From NCBI GenBank assembly GCA_002270565.1, contig NQMI01000241.1, forward strand, positions 1 through 39,110: 39,110 nt of DNA. Reading direction: 5' to 3'. How positions within the stretch are numbered: the stretch's first letter is position 1; each line of letters begins with the position of its first letter. A program made the translations under genes and the position numbers. The DNA is from Stenocarpella maydis. Its lineage: Eukaryota; Ascomycota; Sordariomycetes; Diaporthales; Diaporthaceae. Below, piece by piece: positions 20,583-32,099 of this stretch. A model generated the notes under the pieces. The model worked only from the letters and a program-made list of their open reading frames with translations. It was not told the DNA's origin and searched no databases.

Positions 20583-21614
20583 ATGATTACACCAAAACAA
20601 CCGCAGCCTTTCCCCCAGCATACCACAACCGTCTGGGAATTTCGCGGGGGCCAAGGTGCAGGTATCATCGGCCCTTGCTGTCTGCAGAAGACACTGCTAT
20701 CTGCTGCTCCTCGAGTGATTGCTGACGGCTCATATCATATAGCATTGGGATATTCCAAAGGCCTCACAACCAAGAGAGACGCATCCAGCACTGATGACTC
20801 AGCTCGCACTGGCTTGATCGTTTTCGGCGTTTTCCTAGCCGTCGGCCTTGCCTTTCTTCTTTGGTTTTTGTGCGTCTACCGTAGCAATCCAAAGGGCTCG
20901 TCCTCTACTGGGAGTTTTCGATCGCCAAAAAGCTGCCGGGCCAAGTCCAGTTGTTTGCGTGGTCCACGGGGGCGCCGGGGCTCCCCAGGCCCCCCCGGGG
21001 CGCAGGGAATACCAGGACAATGTGGAGAGCGCGGGGATCCTGGTCCTCAAGGCATTGACGGGCTCAACGGAGGGCAGGGTCTCCAAGGCGTGCCTGGTCC
21101 ACAGGGCATGCCTGGTCCTCAAGGCATTGCTGGGCTCAACGGAGGGCAGGGTCTCCAAGGCGTGCCTGGTCCACAGGGCATGCCTGGTCCTCAAGGCTTG
21201 CCTGGGCGTGATGGAAGGGATGGCCTGCCTGGGCGTGATGGAAGGGACGGATTACCGGGGCTGACAGGAAGGGACGGAAAGCCAGGGCCGATGAGTGATC
21301 GTGGTCAAACGGGAGAGAAAGGCAAGCAAGGTGAGATGGGTCCAGCCGGGAAAGATGGCTTGCGTGGAGAACCGGGTGAGAAGGGCGACAGCGGTTCGCC
21401 CGGTGATCCAGGCTGCGAAGGACCACAAGGTAAGCCGGGTTGCAGAGGGCCGCCTGGTGAGAAAGGTTGTCCCGGCGAAAGAGGATGCTCAGGCGGGAGG
21501 GGATGCCCGTGTGAGAGAGGAGAACAGGACATACAGGGATCGCAAGTTCCACGTTGTTTGCACGGCGAGCAGAGGCGACCCGGTGGCATCAGCATGATCA
21601 TAAACCAAACTTGA
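20583..21614 (+). CDS. Collagen-like (Gly-X-Y) single-pass membrane protein
   Basis: One uninterrupted frame of 343 residues. Residues 1-75 are unremarkable, one membrane helix lies at about 76-99, then a very basic linker (CVYRSNPKG to GRRG). From 127 to 315 there are 63 Gly-X-Y triplets. The first 37 are unbroken; triplet 38 starts with Ser and triplet 62 with Cys. Runs such as GPPGAQGIPGQ and GEPGEKGDSGSPGDPG are typical collagen triple-helix repeats. Cys occupies X positions in six of the last dozen or so triplets, which could cross-link chains. The positive-inside rule would place the collagen part in the cytosol, which is odd, so either the true N-terminus differs (an upstream intron is possible) or export is unusual. 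Collagen-like surface proteins are known in some fungi, for example Metarhizium MCL1, but this architecture differs. I name no function. Confidence 0.75.
   Translation: MITPKQPQPFPQHTTTVWEFRGGQGAGIIGPCCLQKTLLSAAPRVIADGSYHIALGYSKGLTTKRDASSTDDSARTGLIVFGVFLAVGLAFLLWFLCVYRSNPKGSSSTGSFRSPKSCRAKSSCLRGPRGRRGSPGPPGAQGIPGQCGERGDPGPQGIDGLNGGQGLQGVPGPQGMPGPQGIAGLNGGQGLQGVPGPQGMPGPQGLPGRDGRDGLPGRDGRDGLPGLTGRDGKPGPMSDRGQTGEKGKQGEMGPAGKDGLRGEPGEKGDSGSPGDPGCEGPQGKPGCRGPPGEKGCPGERGCSGGRGCPCERGEQDIQGSQVPRCLHGEQRRPGGISMIINQT
21042..21200 (+). repeat. 72-bp in-frame tandem repeat within the collagen domain
   Basis: Units 21042-21113 and 21114-21185 are almost identical and encode eight triplets (GPQGI[D/A]GLNGGQGLQGVPGP and onward). 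A partial third unit starts at 21186. A 27-bp repeat encoding GRDGRDGLP follows at about 21206-21259. Confidence 0.9.
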
Positions 21615-21837
21615 CGGCCGGTTCGATTGGGCTCCTCTTCCATGTCTGCATAATTAGGCACTGATAGACAGGTGCAACGAACATGATGATATGTCACGAC
21701 TCGTATCGCTGGGTCTTTTGAGCGTTTACCACTGTATGAGGGGACCACAGTAGCTCTTATACCTTCAAGGATACCTCTGGCCCCCAGTGCAAATACATAT
21801 ATTAACAAGGTACTGGTATATATGGCCCCTTGCAGCT

Positions 21838-22075
21838 ACTAAAGCTATTACCACCCCTGTTACTCTTACCATTAAAGCTAAGGCTATATTCATATTAATA
21901 CTACTCAAAACTATAATAGTTTAGATAATACTATACTCAAAAATAATAGCTTTAATATTATAATATATAATATAATTATATAATTATACTTTATAAAACT
22001 TAATATAATTTAATTATAAATTCGGGTTTTAATATAATTATATTATATAGTCTTTAAGTTATCATAAGAGAGGGT
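21838..22075. other. AT-rich island, likely RIP-degraded repeat relic
   Basis: About 240 bp of nearly pure A/T with TATAAT-like strings, sharply different from its flanks. It shares the string TAAAGCTAAGGCTATA with the retroelement at about 29686-29702, suggesting a related ancestry. No gene. Confidence 0.5.
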
Positions 22076-22156
22076 TTAAAGACAAGGTAGCCTGTCTTTA
22101 CTGTATTAATTAAGGTTAAGTTAGCGCGACCTTCTATTAAGGGGGAAGGTTTAAGT

Positions 22157-22213
22157 ATGGGCGAGTAGGCCTTACTGGATGACTAAACAGCCAGTAGGGC
22201 CCAAATCGCCCAT
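22157..22213. repeat. Strong two-part hairpin
   Basis: Outer arms ATGGGCGA (22157-22164) and TCGCCCAT (22206-22213). Inner arms GGCCTTACTGG (22168-22178) and CCAGTAGGGCC (22191-22201), with one wobble pair and a 12-base loop. It lies just beyond the AT-rich island. It could be a transposon end or an RNA structure. Confidence 0.6.
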
Positions 22214-22351
22214 GCATACACACTTATATAGGTAGCTTATTGTTACCAATATCTACTTTATAAAGTAAAAGTAGGTTCCTCTTAAATGTTGGGTATGTAT
22301 TTCGCGAATCAAATTTCGCGTCCTATAGCTGGACTTCGTGCGCGATGGATG

Positions 22352-25300
22352 TTAGCAGATGAGGAACATTCCCACCGTACCAGGGAGTAGCGAATCCGGC
22401 AGCAAAGGCCCATAGACGCGGCGCCCCAGCATCTGGGTCCATTTCTTATGAATGCACGCCCAACATACTCTGTCCGTCAGGACGATGACCATGCCACCGA
22501 GCCGCAGACAGAGCGTCGTGGCCGCCAGGCGGCCCGCCCAGTTTCCCAGGGACCGAACGATGGAGAGGCCTCCCGGCGGGACGAGGATCTCATTCCAGTC
22601 GTCCACGGACGTAACTGGACAATCTTTGACATAATCAAAATCTGCCGGGCCGACCTCGCCGCGTTGCACATGGGAGCAGGATGAGACGTAGCCCAAGAGC
22701 TGGCCCATGTGCTTGTCCTCAGCTAGCGCAGGCAGTCTCTCCATATACACCGCGTGTTCTGCGGTAGTTTTGGTTAGCAAATCATCTATAGCCTTTATGT
22801 ACTTGCATAGAAAACAGACTCACCAGTGGCCAGAGGTCTCTCTATGTCTTTGTCCATCTTGAGAGCACCGAGTATGTCAAGGTCGGCGACCCATTCGGCC
22901 CCGTCGTAAATCGATACGACGGATTCCTGAAAGTACACCTCGACGTCGCGGGATCCGTGGCGCCCGATATGGAGAGGCATGACGTACTCGGTAAAGCCCA
23001 AGTGCATTGTGGTCTTCTTAAAGGCGTCGTCCAGCCGACCGTCGAAATCATTATGGTTCACCAAGCACCAGTTCTCGAGGCCTGGCGTTCTGTGCATGGG
23101 TTCCGTGGGAGGCACCAGCATTGCAATGCCCGGCTTTCCGATGTTGCCCCGGATGCGCTTTATCTCATTTGGGCCTGGACAGGTCGCCGGGTCGCATATG
23201 AGACCGCCCGTAAGATAGATGGAATCACCCAAAGCCATGGCCATGACGCTTTCAAGGTCGCGTGCTGGCACCTGAAGATGGCCCGTCTCACAAAATGCTA
23301 TATACGCGAATGTTGTTGCACGATCAAGCCGCAGCGGGCTGAACTTGAAATCGGCTAGGACGGATTGGCCCTTCGTCGACGCCCATGGTAGGTTATCGAG
23401 GGTATGGGAAGCCACCTCCAAGGATACGGTTGTCCCCTGGTCCATTTCCTTGTAGATGGAGGATATTGTAGCCAGAATCCTCAGTGAGGTCAAGATTCCA
23501 GCCCCCGAATCCATACTCATCATATCGTTTAGATGTCGGATTACCCTCTCTGCGGAAATCCTGTCTGGTCGTGCTGCTATTGTTTGGGAGACTACTTCCA
23601 ACGGCAAGTCCTTCTGGATCTCGGCTGTCGGCCGTTCTTCGGTGTCCACCGAGATCTCGTTCGGGACGAGAAGGGCAACAGTCTGGATGTCGCCGGCGAT
23701 AACCATAAGGTTGATTGAGACGTGCTCAAACATAGTATTGCATTGGTCTTCGAAGTCATCTCCATTCGACTCAAAATCAAAATATGATGATGCATCCGGT
23801 TCTTGCTGGGGAATTTCGAAGCCCCACGACTGCAATGTCTTCCGGCGGGTGGTCCACTTCACGAAACTTTGGGACACAACAATATTGGTGCCTGACAAGT
23901 CAAAAGTACTTTCCCCCCGGGCTTGGAAGTGCTGAGAGCGGTCCGAGTCATAGGCTAGGGCCCCCGAACAGTCTTTTCCCAGAGTGTCGATCCAGCGAAT
24001 ATGTCCCGGTGGATTCAGAACGACCTGTTCCTCACCATCGCGCAGGCGTTTGTAGCTGACCCTTTGCATAGGCAGGGCCGTCGCATACTCGAATTGATAG
24101 CGGTAGCTGTGGGCGTCCCCGACGCCCCGAGCGTAGCGTATGATGAGTTTCCCACGGTTATGCAACGAAGGCGAAATCGTCTTTGCGAATTCGCGCAAGT
24201 ATTCGACCACGTCCTCGGGGGTCCTGTGCAAGCTGGTGAATCGGTCGATGTTCAAGATACCGAAGGCATTTGGGAGGCTGCTGCCAGGGTCTTTGGACAG
24301 GAAATGGGGGGATCGTCGGGCGCCGAGTCGGATCAACTGCGATGCTCGCTTGCCAGCGAGACTGTTAGGCTCTAGCAGGGGTGCCGTTGCATCAACAAGA
24401 TGTTTCAGCCAGTACGCTGTTCCTTCCGAGTAATTATCTGCGATCGGTGATATTACGTTCCACAGGACCTGGAAGAACGAGGCAATTGATGACTGTTGCA
24501 CATTCCAGTGTCTTGTCATGGAGCCTACGGCGACCTCTGCACAATGATCAACGTTAGCGTACTGTCCGGAGGTCGTGGTCTGTTACAGGCAGCATACTCC
24601 TAGGTTGAATGCTTAGAAGAAATTGAAAATGTGAGTAGTGACGTACGAAATAGTTGCATCGTGCTGAGGCGATTCCCCTTCGTGACTAATGATGATTCAG
24701 TTACGACGGGACGCCCGTAGTACTTGAGTTGGCCCAAAGGCAGAGACCATGACACACCGCATGTTGCATTCCGTTCGTTGTTCAAGCCCAGGGTGAGAAT
24801 CCCAGCCGCGTCTACGAGATGGTCGTTCTGCAGCACCGGGTCCGTCGAATGTTCGAGAATCAGCAAGTTCGGGTAGAGGTGCCAGGAAGAAAGCCCAAGG
24901 AGGATGGAGCCGCTTTGTACCGACTGAGGCATGCCCTGGAGGAGATTGTCGGCGGCCACCATGGCCGATGTCCACGATTCCAACACATTGTAGTAGAGCG
25001 CCGGCTTCGTATTGACGGGCAGAGAGATGTTGTTGAGTATAAGCATCAGCTGCGTCTGCTTGAGCTCCATGGCCTCGTCGGCTGCCGATAGCCAGGCCCG
25101 GGCGCTCGAGTCCCAGTGGGCCAGCTGGTCGCGCGTTACTTCGATGGTCGAGTCCTGCAGCATGTGCTGGTGGTGCGGGTCGGTCTCGTCCGTCATGCCC
25201 AGCTCCCGCTTGCGATAGGCGACCATCTCGGCCCAGATGGCGACGGCCTCCGGGTGCGACCATATGCGCGCCAGCATGCAGGCGAGCAGGTGCATGGCGA

Positions 25301-25691
25301 CGGCGTCGGACCCGGACGTGGCGGCGGCCCAGATGTTGGTGCCATCGATGCCCACGTGGTCGGTGAAGATGCCATGGATGCCCGCGGCCGGTTTGGGGTT
25401 GACCTGCGGGTTGGACGCGATCTCCGAGGCACGCAGCCCGTACTTGCGGATCAGATGAGGCGTCTTGGGCAGCGAGTGGCGAAACAGAGCCCCGAGCTTG
25501 CGCGCTGTGACGTGCGAAATGCCAATCTCGGCCGACTTGCGCCGCTCCTGTGAGAGCTCTTTACCAAGGACCCGGAACTCGGCGGGCGCCTCCACCTTGA
25601 TCAGCGAGAAGTCCACGTTGACAGTGGCCAGGCCGAAGTTGGCCTCCTGGTTGAACGCCAGTGCCGACGGTGCGATCTTCTGGATCGACAT
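22352..25691 (-). CDS. Conserved fungal protein of unknown function, 1054 residues
   Basis: Three exons: 25691-24647, 24536-22824 and 22758-22352, with introns 24537-24646 (donor GTACGT) and 22759-22823 (donor GTGAGT, branch GCTAAC). Phases agree and give 1054 residues. The start MSIQKIAPSALAFNQEANFG, the VNVDFSLIKVEAP stretch and GIDGTNIWAAATSGSDA match, from memory, a large uncharacterised Pezizomycotina family with expanded copy number in some genomes. The middle (exon 2) holds mixed alpha/beta sequence. Exon 3 has LSIVRSLGNWAGRLAATTLC and a Cys-containing C-terminus. No signal peptide, clear membrane helix or catalytic motif is visible, so it is probably intracellular. The gene is intact although it lies between an AT-rich island and a retroelement block. 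No function is claimed. Confidence 0.85.
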
Positions 25692-26467
25692 TTTAATTTG
25701 GGGCGGCGGCTTGGGCCTTGTGACGACGTCCCAACATCGTTGGCCCGTCCAGGGACTGCTGGGGATTTTATCTATCTCTCAAGTGCCTCTCAATCGTGAC
25801 GTGGGGGCGAAAAGCAAGGGCTGGAGAGGCGCAGCGGCCTGCAGGCAGAATATATGTCACAGTTAGCGCTACTGCGGGAGCCCAGGTGTCAATAAAAGTC
25901 ACACTGCCTCGTAGGCGTTTTGGTGGCTGAGCGTGAGGCGCCCGTGACAGGGCCGTTGTTTTGATGAAGAATACCTAAATTCCAAAAAGGCAGGTCGCTG
26001 AAGGCCAAGGCATGGCGTGGCTTGCCATCGGCCATCATCAAACCCCCAGAAGATACGAGCCGCCAATCACGTCCTTATTCAGGATGTCTTCCAGTTCAAC
26101 ATCTCGCAGTACTGGAAATAGCCCCCATGAGGGTGAAATCAGAAGGATGTAGAATGAGGATGAGGTCGAGGCCATTCCAAGGGGCCCGGCATCGTCGTGT
26201 TAAAGTGCAGACAGGCGCGCAAATGGAGTCTCTGCCAGGCTGGCAAGTGGACTGGCCACCGTGCCAGCTCATCACAGCCGACATGGTCGCAGAGACCGGC
26301 GTCGAGGCGTCGAGGGTCGGGTCTGATGGCAGCCCATGGAACGGAGCGCAGGCGGAGGATGGCACGGCGACGGGCAGGCAGGTTGTGCCTGGATGGAGGG
26401 GCTTAGTCACTGTCTGTGGAAAACGAAACGCTACCCCCCCCCCTGTCGTTTTGTCAGCTGATCCCCC
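25692..26467. other. Promoter side of the 1054-residue gene, up to a gap-like N
   Basis: GC-balanced DNA without a supported gene; the 157-codon frame at 26022 runs into the N and has no motif. AAAACGA (26422-26428) and TCGTTTT (26447-26453) form a small inverted pair around a C-run. Confidence 0.5.
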
Positions 26468-26468
26468 N
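26468..26468. other. Ambiguous base N at the gene-to-transposon boundary
   Basis: Left of the N, composition is balanced. Right of it, it is AT-rich retroelement DNA to the end of the window. It probably marks a contig join. Confidence 0.65.
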
Positions 26469-26489
26469 CGGAATACATTATTAGGCAGT

Positions 26490-27092
26490 TGTTAAGTAAT
26501 ATTGTTGACTAACAATAATCACTAGCTGTAAAGCTATCCAATATTAAGATTAAATACTTAGATTAATAACTAAAGAGTCTGTTAAACGGAACCGCTCAGC
26601 AAGGAGTTACCCTAGACTTTTTAGCAAGGAGTTACCCTAGACTTGCGAGTCAGGCGATGTTCGCTAAGTACGCCTAGTGCGTGCATGACGCAAGATGAGT
26701 TTAGTAGCCGTGAGTCGATTATTTTAGCCTGCATTTGCACCTTAATTCAGACCTCTGCATTACCCTTATTTCTTACCCAAAAAGTATATAACTTAGTGTA
26801 TTAAATAGCTTAATTTCTGAAGTTTATATGTACTTAATTTGGGCATTACTAGGGCTATAGTTGGCTGGTTACTTGGAACCAAAGATAGTATATTAGAAGG
26901 GCGAATTTTCCGGCATTTGCAAATTTGCACTAGAGCCTACCGCAGTATACCCAGGGGTGAGACAACATCGGAGGGTATATAAGGAGGGCTTATAGAAGCC
27001 CGACTTAATTCAATATAAAGTTGTCCAGACCATTATCAATCGTCCGAATTCGCCTTAGAGCACCATACTGCAACCCTGCCAAAATACAAACA
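26490..27092. mobile_element. LTR-like relic (possible solo LTR)
   Basis: Begins TGTTAAGTAAT and ends near AATACAAACA. It has a promoter-like GGTATATAAGGAGGG near 26976 and an AATATAAAG string near 27012, an order typical of an LTR. A 24-bp tandem repeat containing AGCAAGGAGTTACCCTAGACT lies at 26597-26645. It differs from the LTR starting at 27205, so it belongs to another family. No partner copy or target-site duplication was found, so the borders are guesses. Confidence 0.35.
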
Positions 27093-27204
27093 CACTAAAC
27101 TAAATGCTATTCTATAGCATAAATTCATTAGAGGTTATAAGCCCGGCTCTAGCAGTTAGCGCTCTGAAACAACATTAAATTTAGGCCTTAAAAAGCCTAC
27201 CTAT

Positions 27205-27700
27205 TGTTCCGGGGTCTAGGGGAACCGGCATGTTTCGGAATCCGGAGGAAAACCAGCCTTGGCATTCCCCCCCCCTCCCTCCAAGGCTATAAGAAGGGGC
27301 CTTCCTGCGTTGCTTTTGAGAAATTTCTAGTCCTAGAGAATCAATCTTTTTATACCCTATAAATTTGTATCTGTCAGATATATACGTGTGTACTATGAAA
27401 CTATTTCTTATGCCCTCTTTTTCTGCCTCTCCTTTTTGGCACCCTCTATTCCCCTCATAACTCTCCTATCGCGTCAGGGGCTCCTCTTCTTGCCTTCCAC
27501 GCTCCTCTTGGGGTGGTTGCTTGATCAGGGCTCTGGCAGAACGTGTGCCTTTTTGTGTGTGTGGAGGTTTTATCCTCTCGCTCTCCCCTCTGGGCCCGTT
27601 TTCACTGGTGTCTGCCCCATAAATCAAACATGGGTTTCTTCGGCCAATAAGGTTTCTTCAGCTATTATAAAGTTCCTCAGCTTTTGGGCCTAGATTCCCT
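27205..27700 (+). repeat. 5' LTR (right border approximate)
   Basis: Starts TGTTCCGGGGTCTAGGGG. The first ~316 bp align with 38795-39110, differing mainly by C/T and G/A changes and short indels. It holds a C-run, a TATAAGAAGGGGCC promoter-like site at about 27284 and conserved AATTTCTAGTCCTAGAGAAT. The right end is not defined because the other copy leaves the window. I place it near 27,700, where AATAAGG/ATAAAG strings end. Confidence 0.7.
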
Positions 27701-28079
27701 ATTTTATTTATAAGGTTGTTAGCCACTTCAGGGGAGTGAATCTCCACACTTCTAATACCATTTAATTCTAATCAGAGCTATAGCGCCCTCTCACTCTTAA
27801 CAGAGGATTTTGCTATCATACAAAGGCCAGATTTACCTTCCCAAGTCGCCCACAGTTGACCTAGTGGCGATAGGAGCAGGTATGTGCGAGGCTGGTCTGA
27901 TCTCTATACCAAGCTAACTCCATTACCTCAGCTATATCTTGGACCCCCTCCCGGCATACCTAATTCGATAGTAAAGTACGGAACCTCTAGCCTAGCCATA
28001 CGTTCCTGGAAAAGCTACTAAGGGATTTATATCCTCAGGCCTCAGAAATTCATTCCAATCGGATTTAATAGCATCTAAT

Positions 28080-29700
28080 TAGGGCTTATTTCTTTAAAAG
28101 GGATATAAAGGACTAATATCAAGAAGGTTTGGTAGATCCTAACCGCCTATATCACCTGAAACTCTCTTGCCCTCAGATGTAGCACCCAAAGGTTCAGCAT
28201 GCTAATTCCCTAATATAGGTAAACTAGGTGTAATGAAGCCCTGGTTTAACTAATTAGGCCCCTCTTTAGTTTTCCCTTTCAAGTTATCATTACAACATCT
28301 GGTTACCCCATCAAACACCACATCTGAGATATCATCTAATATTATATAATGTTGGATCAGGCAATAGCGGTGCTAAATGTTGCATGCTTCTGCAGGGAGT
28401 CAAAGAGGTTCCTGCCCTACCGACCGCTATCCTTCTAATCGGTAAGCTCGGAGCTTCCGCTATTATTGGCACCCCCCGCGGTCAGGATAGCTAGCATCAG
28501 CAGCATAAGGGTATTCCAGGTATCTATATTATCCTCTCCTATAAGACTAGCAGTCAAGTAGCTCCCGCCTTCACCCATAGCAAGACTTCATAATACTTAA
28601 TATAACCTTCTACACTAATACCTTTCACTCTAATTATACCTAGTTATTCCTATATACATCTCAGTAAACTTCAGACAGCACTTACGCCCTTATTTCTTCC
28701 GGACACGCCTGGTATAGAGAAACATTCGATACCTTCGGACAGCACTCGCATCTTGCCTCTCCTAAAGGACCTTTGGTATTGAGAAACATTCAACTTCACT
28801 ATTACTGCAAGAGAGTAATCAGGACCTAACCTATCCTATATGTGTCTCTGCGGACCCCAAATAGCACTTATGCCTTCGCTTCTCCTAAATACGCTTGTTA
28901 TAGAGAAACATTCGATAATCTCAGACAGCACTCGCACTTTGCCTCTTCAGCCGCAGCGCTAGTGCAGAGAAACATTTACCTCCGTTATTACAGCGAGGGA
29001 TAGATCAGGACCCATATCTTCTGTTTTTCCAACAGGGGATATTCATTCTACTCCCCCATCTACTGGAGGTTCTCCCTCTAGAGGAAGGGAGCAGGATATA
29101 GATAAGGCAAGGGGGCTCTCATTAAAAAAAGGTCCACCTTAAGAATGCCGGTCTCCTTAGGAACCTGCCCCCACCCCATCTGGGACCTCTAATCAGGAGC
29201 ATTATGCTCCTATGCTACCTATTTAGGCGACTTCTCAGCCTATTATACCTTCAATACCCTTTAGAAACGCTGCCCTTTAGACCTTACTATTCCTTAGCTC
29301 TTAAGAGAATATTTGCAAAGGCAGGTCTAATTAGCTTAATCCTATAGCTATAGCTTTTTATAGGGATATAGAATATTATAGCATTAAGAAGTTTGCTAGA
29401 GGCTGTTTGGAATTTTTGCTTTAAAAAGGAAGAACAAGCTTACCTTGCGTTTAGAGATATTAGTTTCTGATTGCTAACCACCCTAAACTTAAGGGCGATA
29501 TATCTCTTGGGGAACTAAAAGATGATTTCTAATAAAGAGGAGGTAGTGCTAGAAATACAGCAAGGGACTTCCACTATAGCTGGGGAGGGGAAAAGTAAAA
29601 TGAAGGGTGATCCAATCAGTCCGAGCAAGACTGAAAAGTTAACTAAAGCTAAGCCCAAATAAGAACCCCTAATCCCCCAGACCCCTAAAGCTAAGGCTAT
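28080..29700 (+). pseudogene. gag-like region, degraded
   Basis: A Pro/Ser-rich, then charged, reading frame with scattered TAG/TAA precedes the protease. It contains a 186-bp-period duplication. No CCHC knuckle could be confirmed. Its position upstream of protease is the main evidence, and the borders are approximate. Confidence 0.35.
28677..29012. repeat. 186-bp-period direct repeat inside gag
   Basis: 28677-28826 and 28863-29012 align with a constant offset of 186, anchored by AGCACTTA, AGAGAAACATTCGATA and ATCAGGACC. The units are diverged. The period is a multiple of three, so it could have been coding. Confidence 0.7.
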
Positions 29701-29728
29701 AAACGCCATCCTTACCACCTCAATCAAA

Positions 29729-30450
29729 ATGCTGATTTTAGATATTCTCGCGCTTAGCAAGACTAATACTATTTTAATTAGAGAGCTCCTTGCTTACAGG
29801 GATAATACCTCTCTTAATAAGTGGCCTTTTGAGCCAGTCCCGGATAGGGATGTACCTCAAGCTATAGGTCCAGGACTCAGTATAGTCTCTGCTTCATCTA
29901 AAATTGGACATAAGCAATGCTTAAGCTCTAATCAGACGCATATTATCAGGTATGAGGTAAATTCGATATCATCTCAAACTGCTGATATAGTGAATTATGG
30001 TTACTATAGATCCACCTACCTAAATATTAGAATTACTTTAGAGAGCCATAAGATCCTCCCAGCCCTACTAAATATAGGTGCTAAGATAAATCTTCTTCCT
30101 TTATCCTATTGCTGCTAGAATAAGTTATCCTATGCTCCACTCTAAGATATAAACTCCATAGTTTATAATAAAGCATCACTAGTACTAATTAAAGTAACTA
30201 AAGAATAAGTATGCATTAGCCATAATAGGATAAGGGCTATTTTCTTTATTATAGATAATGAAATATATAACACCACCCATAATATCCTTTTAAGAATGCC
30301 TTTCTTTTTAAATATGAACTTAACTTTTAAGCAATCAAGGGGGTTCCTTTTTGCATACATTACTCTTAATGGGTCGCAAGTAATATATAGGCTGGGGAGG
30401 AGGAACCAGAAGCCTTTCCAGGTGGCTGCTACCAAAGGTATAACGGTTCC
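29729..30450 (+). pseudogene. Retroelement aspartic protease region, degraded
   Basis: An open stretch to 30118 ends with PALLNIGAKINLLPLS, which matches the retropepsin active-site segment (normally D-[ST]-G-A) with the catalytic Asp replaced by Asn, a G-to-A change expected of RIP. Downstream sequence with ILLRMPFFLNMNLTF continues the domain in a shifted or interrupted frame. Without the Asp it cannot be catalytic. 30148-30437 is repeated at 34313-34602. Confidence 0.6.
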
Positions 30451-31179
30451 CTGAAAATACCTTCCTCAGAGGGTGATAATAGTCCTCCTTTAGCCAGACT
30501 CCTCTGATTAGAGGCGGGTTACAATTAGAGCCCTAATGGACCCTCTTAAAACCAACCTCAGGTTGTCCCAAGATAACGATATCCTTGAGAGCCTTTTAGA
30601 TAAGGAAGCCAGAACCCTAGTGCCAAAATTTTTCACTTCCTTTCTCTATATCCATGGGCCTAATATCCTATCAGGTTACTCTAATCAGCAGTCTTTTATC
30701 CGGATGGGTATACCCCAGAGACCTGCAACTTGATTCCATCCGGACCAAGAAAAGGGGGCAACCGCTCCAGCTATTAGGACCCTATACAAAAGGGTAGGAG
30801 TAAAAGTCCACCCTATTAACAACTTTCCCTCTAATAGCACTATCCCTAAGGGAACTATGAATTGAAAGCCAAGCCATAAGGCTAGGGTCAGGCATCTGAT
30901 TAATGCTAGTAAAGGAAGTAAATATAACCCATAAATCAGACCCAGATTCTCCTCCATTCCAAGGGGGTCGTGATTAACGCCAGAGCGCCTTCAGCACATT
31001 ATTATAAGAAACTATAACGGGCTCTTTGATTAGGAAAAGTTAATGTTTACTCACCTCCTAGAGAACAGGGAAGAAGCTCTTATATAGGACTAGTCTTATA
31101 TCTCCCAGATCAGCACAGATATCGCCCCTCCTCAGTCCATTAAGACAGTTCCTCACCAGGCATACCAGACGAAAACTAT

Positions 31180-31900
31180 TAAGCTCCCTAGAACATTAAG
31201 GGAGACTGCCATTAAAATATTAAGGGAGCAAGAAGCCAGGGGTATAATTAAAGAATCCCATGCCCCCTACTAAAACCAATAGTTCCTTATTAAGAAGAAG
31301 GATAGTAGCTATTAGTTAATCAACAATATCTCTAAGGCCAATCAAGTTATAATTAGAGACACCTTTATTCCTCCAGCTACCGATAAGTTTGCTAAGGAGT
31401 TTACAATATATCAGGTTCTATCACTCTTGAACTTTTTCTTAGGGTATAACTAGATTAAGCTAGAAAAAAAGCCATAATATTACCACCTTTGCAACTCCAA
31501 TCAGGCTATTTCAACAATATAGGCTACCCATAAGAGCCACAAACTCAGTAGCACAGTTCATAAGATGCATAGTTCGCTTATTTTACAACCTAATTCCAAT
31601 AGTCTGCCGCTCATTCCTTAACAATATTACAGTAAAAGGGCCAGAGTCCACCTATAATAATCAAGAGCTTAATAACCTTCCTAAGGTATAGAGGTATATC
31701 GCAAAGCACATTAAGAACCTTAATAATATGCTTTTTAATACAGAGCTTACTAGTAGTACAATCAATACTACCAAATCCAAATGGTACAAAAAGCAGGCTA
31801 ATATCATAGGTTATACATACAGGACTCTAGGCCGCTCTCTTGCGGACAAGAAGATCATTAAGATTAAGGAATAGGAGACCTATAAAAATATCAGCCAGCT
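31180..31900 (+). pseudogene. Reverse transcriptase domain, degraded
   Basis: One frame, cut by several TAG/TAA codons, carries ARGIIKESHAPY, FLIKKKDSSY and ATNSVAQFIRC, all landmarks of Ty3/Gypsy RT. The YxDD catalytic box is replaced by sequence around FLNNI, with both Asp lost to G-to-A changes. Confidence 0.75.
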
Positions 31901-32099
31901 CCAATCATTTCTCAGCCTAATCAACTTTTACTAGATCTAAATGCCCTTTTACAGAATTATATCACATCCTCTCTTCAACCTACTAAAGAAGGGTACTCCG
32001 TTTATCTAGACCAAAAGCTGCCAGGAAGCCATAAACGCCCTTAAGTTAACAATCACTTCAAAACCCTACCTTATGAATATTAACTACAATAGGGGAGAG

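Noticed and set aside
6409..25691. A biosynthetic or catabolic gene cluster
   Set aside because: The genes have unrelated roles, differ in orientation and are separated by kilobases. There is no backbone enzyme, P450 or pathway regulator in the window.
26597..26645. CRISPR-like direct repeats (AGCAAGGAGTTACCCTAGACT twice)
   Set aside because: Only two adjacent copies without spacers, in a eukaryotic LTR-like context. It is a simple tandem repeat.
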